Source: Styela clava
Taxonomy: Eukaryota > Chordata > Ascidiacea > Stolidobranchia > Styelidae
Direction of reading: 5' to 3'
Length of the DNA: 64,000 nt
NCBI RefSeq assembly: GCF_964204865.1
Contig: NC_135259.1
Span: 9,682,974 to 9,746,973, forward strand
The notes beneath the pieces are model-generated. The model worked only from the letters and a program-made list of their open reading frames with translations, had not been told where the DNA came from and did not search any database. The translations under genes and the position numbers were made by a program. Of this stretch, positions 12,324 through 22,589 are shown one piece after another; position 1 is the stretch's first letter; each line of letters begins with the position of its first letter.

Positions 12324-15300
12324 ATGAAGTCGCCACCTGTTGTAAGCAGTTTCGCTCAATCTTCTAGCCTAGGACAAAGGGTTCGAACTAGTACCGCGGT
12401 AATTCAGTGGTCAACAAAGAGGAAATGTGTTGAAAACGTTTATCGGCAGAATACGGTAGAAATATGTGTTGATGTCGTCCACATCGCCTCCATAGGTGTC
12501 GCTGCGTTTCAAAGAATAATTGTGAATAATATTACTCTTACTTATTGACAAACATCTACATGTGGTTCCTACATGTTTGCTAAACACTTTCACAATCTCA
12601 CGGCGTGAGCTCTACAAACAACAGTTCATTTTAATTAATTGATCATAAAACAATATGAATTCTCCGAACAATACATCTGACAATAAAACACGAAATGCCA
12701 GAACCAAAATCACAAAGGCTGTCGATTAAAAAGTATTGTTGTTTTCACAAGAGATTAGCTTATCCCGCCTTGAATAGGCCATGGATTAAACATTGTTTTC
12801 ACAATATGTTCAGTGTAATTCGAATCCGCCCAACCGGGCCCGCGATGGAACCTGGTTGACAAAAAACTGTAAAATAATGTTAACTGAATTACAAAGTATC
12901 GATAACAGTTATTATGTACTCAAGTACTGGACTACACGGAAAGTGATTTTGACACAGGTTATCAGTCGATCATACTTGGTACATGATCAAAATCTTAAAA
13001 TAGTATGACGATATATCAGACAAGGATTACACAAAATTAAATTTCTCCACTCGTTTCTAAAAGTGCGGATAAACTTTTATGGAAAGCTGTTACCGGGAAA
13101 CGTTCAGCAGGCGTTTCGGTTTGGTTATAGCAAACATGATAAGTAGGCCGATATTGACAAACTTATAAACCGATATTGACAAACTTGAAGTGGGATAACA
13201 ATAAATTGTGAAGGTGCCGTAATTTAGGCCTACGGTGAATTTGGAATGGCGAACATCAAATAGCTACCAGCGTATTCAGTAGCAACATAAGCGAAAAAGA
13301 GGAGAGACAGATTACTAGAAAACAGAACTTGAAATAGAACATCTCCGCATTAAAATGAGAAAAAATACGAGACCATCGATATCGAGACTATATTATCGCT
13401 AAACTTAAATTAAAATAAATGTAATGTAAGTGCAATGTAGAGCCCAGACCAACAACTGACATATGTGTCAAATCTAGAGCTTGAAAATTTATTCTAAACA
13501 AACAATCGAACATCTTATATACGTAATTGGTTGTAGGAAGCGCAAAGCCCATGTGATCTAATTTATATATAATTAGGCATATTTCCATTTGAGTATGATT
13601 TCTCACTGGAAACTATCGCGTTGAAAATCTCATATAAAGTGAGAAACTAATTGGACGGACAGACAAATCGTAATGAATCAATTCTGTATTTCAGATACAC
13701 TTTGATTAGCGGTATTCACTGTAATAAAAAAACGATTTCATGGTAAGTAACTACTTATCGATCGTGATCGGTAAGTATGTTGATAGATATTTGTCTGTTT
13801 GTCTGTCTGTTAGACACTTTCGTATGTTACGCGATATCTCACGAAAGCGAGGTTAAATCTGCTCCAAATTTTGCATGTGCATTCATCATATCTCGAATTT
13901 CCAATTCCAATGGCGATATGCATAAGTCAGGATTCAGATAAAATAGTCTTCCATGACCCTTGTGAACTTGCGTTTATTATATATATATAACTCTATATGT
14001 GATTCTTCTTTCTTAGTAATGAGCTTGATACTTTTGATGATTACTGAGTGATGGGCAAGATTAGTTAATCTTACTTAAACAATTTAAAAAAAAAGCAAAA
14101 TATGAAATGCTTTATATTGATAATTTAACTATGGTGTGTTGCCGGTCATTCCCTACAAAAGTGAACAGTATAAACAGGCATAGTTTATTTTATATATAAA
14201 CTTGTTGTTTCAAAGGAATTCCAAGACGCGGAAAAAGTTGCTTGCTCTTCCAAAGATGTCATTGAGGCAGTGACCAAGAAATTAAAGTTTTATTTAGAAG
14301 TTCGAAGACGGGAAGATGGTTTCGACACATCGCCATCGTATATTCCACGAAAGGCATATCCAAATCTACTTCCCCGACCTATGCTCATGACTGCGCCACA
14401 GGATGTCCCCATGAAGCACCATTTTTCTCATGCAAGAGTCAGGAGTGCGATGGCTAGGCTTCAGTCATATCAGCCACATAAACCTGCACCTGCGAATGAT
14501 AAACGGGGAAATAAAATTCGACAGGATGTTGAGAAGTAAGTAGGGAAAGCTTGTGGTGTTCTTTATACCGTCATCTGTATTTATGTAGATTTATTTACTG
14601 CTGGGCGACCACTTACTAACAACATAATACAGTGGCTAAGGGAAACCAAATTCAGACAAAGTCTGTGAAGATGAGCACAAGCAATAAGTTTAAATCTGAT
14701 CATACGGAAAGCATAATTTCATGTAATTTTTTTCATGTAATCATGTTATCGTTTGAATATGCACCAGTTACAATCATTTTCATTCAGACATCTTCGGAAA
14801 ATGCGTATCGATCATCCGATGTGGTTTGCCAACCGTGAATATGACGTCACCAACGACCTTCATCGAATGTGGCTAAAGGAACAAGCAAAACTTGCTGGGA
14901 TGCAGTCCCTGCCAGTAAAGCGAATGAGAAGACCTCTGCGCAACGGAGTAAAAACAATAGTACGGGCACCACCACCATATGTTTCCGCCGAAGAAAAAGA
15001 GGTAAATACAAAGTCTTTCCGAAATATTACATCATATTAAAAAAGCAGTGTCCTAAAAATAATTTATGGTAGCATTAAGAACAATATGACAAATTTCATA
15101 CTATCTTTAAAAATAAATATTTTCAGCGCCTCATCTCATCAACATGTGGACTAATACTGGGAACGGAAAATATTGCAACAAACCGCCCTAATCGATATAT
15201 GGAAGTAGGAAATACGAAACTACAAAGTCTGGATCATCCTACTCCATTGCAATTCAGTTTTATGGCAGATATTCATCAGTGAGTTGATTTCTGTTATTAA

Positions 15301-15577
15301 TTCATAGAATTTGTTACTAGATAACTGAACTACGTAACACATTATAAATGGATTGGTATGGATAAACTCTCAAATAATAAATGAAAACCTGTTTCAACTT
15401 GAACAAAATATTTCCAGACGCTACGTTAGATCCACGCCACGATATGTTGCAGACTCCGCAATTATAAAATGTGGAAAAAATCGTTATGTTTATGACTTGC
15501 ATGGGAGAAGAAACAAAGTCGTTATTTTGAAAGAAGATTCCCCCGAATCAGCACAATTCGTCACAGCAACAGCCTGA
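12324..15577 (+). CDS. Unrecognised basic protein of about 306 residues, five exons
   Basis: Proposed exons are 12324-12398, 14216-14535, 14788-15001, 15127-15278 and 15418-15577, with stop TGA. All junctions are GT-AG and phases agree (0, 2, 0, 2). The first exon is the least certain: it encodes MKSPPVVSSFAQ..., ends at a phase-0 donor (gtaatt), and exon 2 opens in phase 0, but an unseen alternative first exon is possible. The protein is rich in Arg, Lys and Pro, with segments such as YLEVRRRED, SYIPRKAYPNLLPRPM and IDHPMWFANREYD. There are no obvious membrane segments, signal peptide or catalytic motif. I do not recognise the family. Composition and lack of low complexity in exons 2-5 argue for a real conserved protein. 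It is on the same strand as TBC1D16, 2 kb downstream. Confidence 0.68.
12399..14215 (+). other. First intron of the unrecognised gene, with a dispersed-repeat fragment
   Basis: It holds a (TGTC)-rich run near 13790-13815 and a fragment, starting at 13866, of a dispersed repeat that begins AAATTTTGCATGTGCATTCA and recurs at 17001 and 32249. There is no supported coding exon. Confidence 0.5.
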
Positions 15578-16119
15578 TGCCTTCTATTTCACAATTTTTA
15601 TTTATCAGTGTAAAAAACTGCAGTCGTATTACCCAACATTTTGTGAAAATTGAAATCAGAGAAATGCATTCCAAAACGTTACAAATTCATTACAGTACTG
15701 CAAATATCACAGAATGCCTTTACCCGATTTTCAATAGCAATTAATAACATGTATTGAATTTCCATATTGATTGCGAGTTCCATATCATTTCCAGATTTTT
15801 TTTAATACCCATCTATTTTCAACTTCTAGTTTCGCTATTTTGTTTCTAAATTCATATTGTGTAAAAATCAAGCGAAGGTGGTTTTAGTGTGAAACCCGAT
15901 TTTGTGTATAATTCATCCATTGTTTTTACTGTTTGCTGTATGGGTGAATGTTTTGTGTACAAATGTGCTTTCTTAATATACACTGATAGCGAATAGTTGA
16001 TAGCGAATTTCCGCATTTTTAGCAAGTTTTATTACCTAAAATGTTAAAAAGGTATCTAGTGTGATTTATGTTTTTAATGATTTGCCTGTTTTCTGATTTA
16101 TATTGGCGTGGCCACTAGT

Positions 16120-16215
16120 GGTAGGCATACCACAGTTTGAGAACCACTGTGCTAAGCCATATGACTAAGCCATCGGCTTTTCTGTCTCTTGGTATAAAAT
16201 CGAATCTTGCGGAGA
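16120..16215. mobile_element. Isolated transposon ends: hAT right terminus and SINE tail fragment
   Basis: TTTGAGAACCACTG at about 16136-16149 is the right end of the hAT-like family seen at 9744; its left partner is not visible. Directly after it, 'taagccatcggcttttctgtctc' resembles the 3' part of the SINE at 48850-49141. Confidence 0.45.
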
Positions 16216-16499
16216 GTGAGCATGAACAAGATGACTGGAATTGGGGTTGCCAACCGTATTTGAAAGGGCAGTCCTTTAATTGAGGTCTTCTGTCCTTGCC
16301 CTTTAATTAGGGTTGCCAACTTTGTGAACAATGTTAGAAAAGGACACTGCAACACAGATCATCAAATTTTGAATTAACCAACTGCTAAACTCTAAATATG
16401 AGGAAAAATCCTTTATCAACTACCGGCCAAGCTTTAGTTCGAAAACAAAAGGTACTGTAAGGAAATTGGTACTGTCCTACGGCCGCAGCCTCACCCAAC

Positions 16500-16820
16500 C
16501 CTGACCCACTGCCCAATTTCCAACTTTCATATCTTCGACCCGCTGGTCCCATCTCCCTCATTGTTGCTATCCTCGACCCGCTGCCCTATGCCCCTCAGCC
16601 TTTCTATCTTCGGCCCACTGCCTATCTCCCTCATCCTTCCTATCCTTGACCCGCTTATCCCCCTAAGCCTTCCTAACCTCAACCCACTGGCCCATCCCCC
16701 TCAGCCTCCCTATCCTCGACCCGCTACCATATCTCCCCGACCCTGTAACTCCTCTTTGTACTACTTGTTTCTTAAACTCAACCAGCCCTTCTGTATCCTT
16801 ACCCGCTGACCACTCTCCCC
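16500..16820. repeat. Minisatellite array 1, ~37-bp unit (CT-rich on plus)
   Basis: Imperfect units of the form 'tatcctcgacccgctgccc' followed by 'tatctccctcagccttcc' repeat about eight to nine times. Short open frames here on either strand are just translations of the repeat. The same unit, in reverse complement, makes arrays at 18262-18520 and 19085-19430. Confidence 0.85.
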
Positions 16821-16824
16821 GAAA

Positions 16825-16995
16825 TCCTTTGCAATCACGGCTGCACGCCCTGATTGTCATACTCAACCTTCTTTGTATCCGATTATGAAAATTTCAGGCT
16901 TTATACAGCTCTAGCATGTCAATGATATGATTGAAGCGCACGTCAAGGAAAGGTTGACGGTAGTGTAATATATTGTTATGGGTATATTTAAATAA
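16825..16995. repeat. Unique arm of a large inverted repeat (left copy)
   Basis: Sequence from 'attgtcatactcaacctt' through 'tttatacagct', 'gcatgtcaatga' and 'gggtatattta' is found again in reverse complement at 18885-19035. Because minisatellite arrays lie outside both arms, the two halves 16500-16995 and 18885-19430 form one inverted duplication separated by ~1.9 kb. Confidence 0.8.
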
Positions 16996-17000
16996 TGGGT

Positions 17001-17195
17001 AAATTTTGCATGTGTATTCATCATATCTCGGAGCAGAAGCCTATTGATTTTGGATGAATTATGTCATATAATTAGCGAGTTATAAATGAATTTGTGACGG
17101 GACACGCGGTGTCGCTATTGGGTCAGAGCGAAGGATACACGCCACTAGATCGATAAGTCGGCGGTCTTCGATTGTTATCTCGTATTCTTTGTTGC
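17001..17195. repeat. Dispersed repeat starting AAATTTTGCATGTG
   Basis: About 195 bp including 'tcatcatatctcgg', 'agaagcctattgatttt', 'ataattagcgagttat' and 'cggtcttcgattgttatctcg'. A closely similar copy lies at 32249-32443 and a fragment at 13866. No inverted ends or coding potential are visible, so the class is unknown. Confidence 0.75.
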
Positions 17196-18261
17196 CGAGA
17201 GGCGTGCATCGGGCAGGTTATTGTCCTCGTATTCGGCTTTGATTGAGAAATCGTATATAGTATACTATCGTTGGCCGCGGATGAAAGCCCTGTGGGCGAC
17301 TGGGTGTTGACGCAGAGGAACAGATATTTTCTATTGTGTAACTGAGACGGGTGAGGAATTGATAAAGGCACAAATTGCTATATAGCATCTTCAATTTATA
17401 CGATCTTCTAAGCAATCTGCCGTTACAAACCTGCCATCAACATTCATTTGAACTACTGAAACACGCCGTGTTTGCGCCACACTACCAGCGTTGCCAGATC
17501 CCAGTGATGAAAAAAGCCAAATCAAGACAGAAAAAGCTAACAATTTTAACAAAGTACAAAAACTTTACGATTTAACATATTCGAAACTCCTGGAACAATA
17601 GTGAATTGGCACAGTTTGCAATGTGCTGATTTAGAGGCATCAGTTTATTTAGTGAGTCACATCAAATGCTAAATCCCACTAAAATTTTATTTGACATGGG
17701 TATTTTTAAAATATTTTTTTTTGTCAACCATTAAGCCCTAAAGCTTCACTCATGGCTTTTTAAAAGCGTGTGCTAGAGTTCTATTCAGCAATATATCTTT
17801 AAAACACACTCCTCCAAAAAATAAATTTTTATGCAAAAAAATTTCAAAAATTTCTAAAAAAAAATTGGACCTTGAGAAATTCTGTGTACAGTAGAGGGTT
17901 AATAATTAATTCCTAATTGATTAATTTTTTCTTCAACGTTTTCGTCAAGTTTTTCCTAACATAACAATACCGAAACGACTATTATAGCATAAATGGTTAT
18001 TACTCTGAAATTCACACTTGTATTTACAGGTGTATCATGTTCAACGCTTCAATTACCGATTTTGATGACGTCACAGCTCTTATTATTACTGCACAGACCA
18101 CCCCCAATGCAAAAAAATTAAATTTTTTCGACGGAAATGCGCGTAGAACGACGTAAACAATCCCATACGCGCATTTACGCGTTAAAATTACCATTAATTT
18201 TACGTTTTTTTTACATTCAAAAAATACTTCTGCCAACTATGGAGCAGTCGAAATCAGGAAT

Positions 18262-18520
18262 CAGGAAAGGAATATAGCGCAGTCCCGAGAAAAGGCTGAG
18301 TGAGATATAGCGCATAGGGTCGAGGAGTATGGGAAGGCTGAGAAAAATAGGGCAGCGGGTCGAGAATGAAAAGGCTGAAGGAGATATGGCAGCGGGTTGG
18401 GGATAGGAAACCGAGAGCGAGGTAGGGTAGTGGGTCGGGTGTATGAGGGAAATAGGGCAGCAAGTCGAGGATAGGAAGGCTGAGGGAGATGGTGCAGTGG
18501 GTCGAGTAGGCTATAGGAAA
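18262..18520. repeat. Minisatellite array 2, ~37-bp unit (GA-rich on plus)
   Basis: Repeats of 'gggcagcgggtcgagaat' and 'gaaaaggctgaaggagata' type, reverse complement to array 1. It lies inside the spacer of the inverted repeat 16500-16995 / 18885-19430. Confidence 0.85.
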
Positions 18521-18884
18521 CCGTCAGGGAAATAGACACATTCATAGTGTTCGATACATTTGTTCTCGAGAACTCTCCAAAGAGTTTTCTCGTCTTGGGG
18601 AATTTTTTCCTCGGGTCACCGAGGCTAAATACGACGTGGAACTACGGGCGTAGCATAGCGAGCATAGCAAGTTTTGATAACCAGAATACGCAGCCAATAC
18701 ATTGGGTAGGAGTAGCACATTTCTAGGCTACCAAATATGGTGATTGATTACCATTTGAGGTTCCAGGCATTAGGCCTACATTAATTGACAAATGATCTAA
18801 ATAAGAACCCATTCTAATATTTCAAACATTTACGTCATTATTTACACTCACAGACGCAGTAAATTTGTTTCATACTCAAATACT

Positions 18885-19430
18885 CAAATATACCCATACC
18901 AATATCTTCCACATGCTGTCAACCTCGACGTACGCTTCAATAATTTCATTGACATGCTCAAGCTGTATAAATCCTGCAAGTTTGCATAATCGCAAGCAAG
19001 AAAGGTTGAGTATGACGATCATGGCTTCCAGTATGTTAGAGTGAATCGAGTGCAGGAGGATCCGGGGCAGGGCATGTAGTGGAATGAGGATACAGAAGGG
19101 CTGGTCAAGAACAGGAAAGCTGAAAGAGATAGCACGGTGGGTCAGTCAAAGAAACGTAGGGCAGTGGGTCTAGGATGGAAGACAGGGAGCTAGATAGGGC
19201 AGTGGGTGAAGGGCGAAAAGGCTGAAGAAGTTGGGGCAGCGGGTAGGGGCCGGAGAAGAAGGTATGGCAGTGGGTCGAGGATGGGAAACACAGAGAGAGG
19301 TAGAGCAGTGGGCAGGAAGGCTGAGGGAGATAGGGCAGTGGGTCGAGGAAGATAAGACAGTGGGTCGGGGGTAGGATGGCTGAGAGAGATAGGGCCGCAG
19401 GTCGATAATGGAATGGCCAAATGTAACTGA
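18885..19430. repeat. Right copy of the inverted repeat, with minisatellite array 3
   Basis: 18885-19035 is the reverse complement of 16825-16995. 19085-19430 is a third ~37-bp minisatellite array in the same orientation as array 2 ('agggcagtgggtcgagga', 'ggctgagggagata'). A 163-residue open frame on the minus strand over 19105-19596 is composed of repeat translations and is not a gene. Confidence 0.82.
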
Positions 19431-20129
19431 ATTGAAACTTTTCATCTGAAGGAGAATGATCTCGTTTTCGAGGCCTCGTCCGCGTGCCGAATAAATGGGC
19501 TTGAATAAATGGCCAAGTTTGGCACGCGTGCCAGTGGTTGCCCACCCCTGCCACAGGCACTTGGGAATTTGATGCCCTCTTCAGAAATGAAGTCACAATA
19601 ATCCATTATGGCGTCATAATTGACTTTTAACAATTATGTAAAAATGCAGTAGGGCATCATGAATAACATTTTAAATTGCGTGAAATAAGAAAATTTAACT
19701 ACAGGTAAGATACGTACGCTAATCACCGTGGGTAGCATTTAAGAAAACTTTAACAAACACAAGCTGCAATAAAACATTCATGGCATCAGAAATCCGACGT
19801 CATAATACCTGTTATCAGTACCGAAAGTGGGGACATGGCTCCCCAAAAAAGATCCAAAAATATATAATATTTCTTAGATTAATATAATCTAAATTTTTCA
19901 ATCAGTAATTTATTTCTTCACCATGCTGAAAATATGAACTATACATACACACATTAAATACATACAAATTAAACATATTTTGTTTTCCAAGATAAGGATG
20001 GAGAGTTATCATCAAACTTAGACCTATTCAATTGTTCATTTCAATGTCTCAACTTTTCAAACGGAACATATTTGGGACAAGAAATATCAATCTGATCATC
20101 AGTTTATTATCATCATTTTATAAAGAAAA

Positions 20130-20375
20130 TATCAGTATAATAATAAGTATAAGTTTATTTCGACTCCATAATCAGCAAAACAATAAAATGAATGGTAAAA
20201 ATAAATAAATAAAAACTGATTATGAAATCAGGAGAGCGAACAAAACCTTAGATAAGGTTTAAAACGTACAGAATGTATATAAGATGGAAGGTTTTGCCAA
20301 GAAGATGTGGTACGTGTTCACTCACCTAAAATAATTGAAATATTTCAAACACACACCCACACACACAACCATATG
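20130..20375 (-). repeat. Left member of an inverted repeat pair, retroelement-tail-like
   Basis: In reverse complement this reads as 22320-22570: a (GT)n run, then 'aaaaccttccatctta', 'aaccttatctaaggtttt', 'tgatttcataatcag' and 'gagtcgaaataaactt'. The outer edge, with an AATAAA-type signal just before the end, resembles the 3' tail of a non-LTR element. The two copies are head to head, ~1.95 kb apart. Confidence 0.8.
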
Positions 20376-20465
20376 GAAGTTATTAAGTAAAGGGAACATG
20401 AAAAATTACATACTGGTAGTTAATAAATAAATAAAAATTACTTGCCACACCATATTAATAAATTT

Positions 20466-20805
20466 ATGAAGATTGCCACTGCCAAATTGGTCAATTTTAT
20501 AAATGGGAGTGAACAGTAAAGATAAACTTTTATAAACAAATAAATTGTCAAGCTGATTATAGATAGAGTCAAATGCCGAAATGCCCAACCAAAGTTGCCA
20601 AAAATAATTTGGCAATAATAGGCTCTAATTTGGGGAATGAAATGGTCTCGCCCACCTCTTCATGCACCCAATTCTGGCAACTTTGGTTGGGCAACTTGGC
20701 ATTTGACTCCAACTATAATCAGCTTGGCAATATGTTTTCAATAGAATCTTCCTTTTATATCTTAATTAACAATTAGAAGATCGATCAATTTGGCAATGGC
20801 AACCA
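20466..20805. mobile_element. Long-hairpin (foldback) element
   Basis: Left arm 20466-20607 and right arm about 20670-20805 are inverted copies. For example, 'gtcaaatgccgaaatgccca' pairs with 'tgggcaacttggcatttgac', and outer 'gccactgccaaattggtcaa' pairs with 'gatcaatttggcaatggca'. The loop is near 20637. It looks like a palindromic MITE; no target duplication was recognised. Confidence 0.75.
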
Positions 20806-21429
20806 TTACAAAAATATCAATATTTGTGATTTATTCATGTTGTACCAATTTATATTTATATTTACTGTGCTCTCTATACTACTGCTAAAATATTATGCAC
20901 ACTTTCTTACGTCACATGGGTACTGAAATTATACAGTGACAATTGCTTGTTACTTATAGTATGCATGGGTTAATATGGCCTATAAGAAGGCCTCACCTTA
21001 AAAATTTAATGAACTCATGCAACCTGTTTATGCAATATTCAAAATATAATTAAACTTGCAGTGTGCAATCTTAAATGACATGTTTTTCCTAACCTGATAT
21101 TTCTTTATAGCGTGCAATGTTGTTCTATTCAACCATCAACTATTAACCCGTTTAATTCGTTAATCATACTGTACTTGTCTTAGTTGTCCATCACTTTCAT
21201 AATTATCCAAATGATATAAGAATTATGTTTGATTACTGTTATATTATTTCTTTTGAATATTGTATTTATATGAATGAGATCTTTTGAGTGCCTTTATTGA
21301 GCTCTACCCTTTTTCAATTACCATAGTCAAAAACTTTAATATCACTATGTGCAAAAATGTATCAAGCATACAACCTCCCTGATTACACGATTGTTATTTA
21401 TTAAAATTCCAGGAATAAAAATTCAAGTA

Positions 21430-21525
21430 TTCTGCAGTGGTTCGCCATATGGTTAAGCCATCTTATCGGCTTTCCCCTCCCCCAGGATAAATATGTAAAT
21501 CCTATCCTGTTTTTGATATTCTGGT
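21430..21525 (+). mobile_element. SINE 3' fragment
   Basis: 'atggttaagccatcttatcg' to 'ggataaatatgtaaatccta' matches the 3' third of the SINE at 48850-49141. The 5' tRNA-like part is missing. Confidence 0.55.
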
Positions 21526-22189
21526 GGAATCTTCAAACATTTGACAATGCTAATAAGGCTAAGAATCGAAGTCCAAAATGCCCCCTACACTGATCCCCCG
21601 TGTCCTTTTCTTTTTGATTGAATATAAATTTTGTGAAAAGTATTTTTTTATTTTAATTCCAATGATAAAGAAGTTAGTTATATTACTAAGTTTCAATAAC
21701 TTCTTAGCTTGGTTGCAAATTTTCGCCATGTTGTTTGAAGCGCTTGATCCGCTGTATATATATATTTTTTCTTTATACATATATTTAAAATGTTTACATA
21801 AAGAATTATTTATTATAGTTTAAAGCCGACTGATATTATTAGTGCAACTAAGTTTCCAACTATATCTCATGTTGACTTCATTTTTCACCTTATTATTCTT
21901 ACCCGTTCAGGTTATATCGTGTTTATTTTGAGTCCCAATTCATTATTAGGTATAATCTGTTTACATTTATATTATTTTTTGTTCCTAAAGTTTGTAAAAA
22001 TATTACTGGTCTAACTTTTTCATCAAGTCATCTTAAAATTTGAATCTTATTCATACAAGCGAAATAGGTGGGAGTTGACCTCGATGACCGCATGGTCGTA
22101 TCGCTCCCTCCTGTCCATACCAAAACTATTTTATTGTTGCTACTCTTTTACTGTATTGATGACTTCAATTTTTTTGGTTGACAAATTAA

Positions 22190-22212
22190 TAAATCTCTCT
22201 CTCTCTCTCTCA
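22190..22212. repeat. (CT)n microsatellite
   Basis: Uninterrupted CT dinucleotides following 'ttaataaat'. It lies between the two inverted repeats. Confidence 0.9.
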
Positions 22213-22319
22213 ATATGGTGTGGCAGATAATTTTCTTTTCTAGTATTTATTTATTTTTTGTTTACTGTATAGTATACCCTAAATTTATCGCGTTTTATTC
22301 TTACTTAAATAACTTCTCA

Positions 22320-22570
22320 GTGGTTGTGTGTGTGTGTGGCTGGTGGGTGCATGTGTGCGTGTGTGAAATAACTTAATAATTTTAGGTGAGTAAACACGTA
22401 CCACTTCCTCTTGGCAAAACCTTCCATCTTATATTTTGTACGTTATAAACCTTATCTAAGGTTTTGTTTGCTCTCCTGATTTCATAATCAGTTTTTATTT
22501 ATTTGTTTTTATCTGTCAAATGTATTGTTATGCTGATTATGGAGTCGAAATAAACTTTTACTTATACCAA
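22320..22570 (+). repeat. Right member of the inverted repeat pair
   Basis: Begins with a (GT)n run and continues through 'taccacttcctcttggcaaa' to 'tatggagtcgaaataaactt'. It is the reverse complement of 20130-20375 at roughly 85-90% identity by eye. The AATAAA about 15 bases before the edge suggests a retroelement 3' end. Confidence 0.8.
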
Positions 22571-22589
22571 TGACATTAAACAACATGAT

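Noticed and set aside
19105..19596. 163-codon minus-strand open frame with many Pro/Leu/Ser
   Set aside because: It translates the ~37-bp minisatellite; the same peptide pattern appears in other frames of all three arrays.
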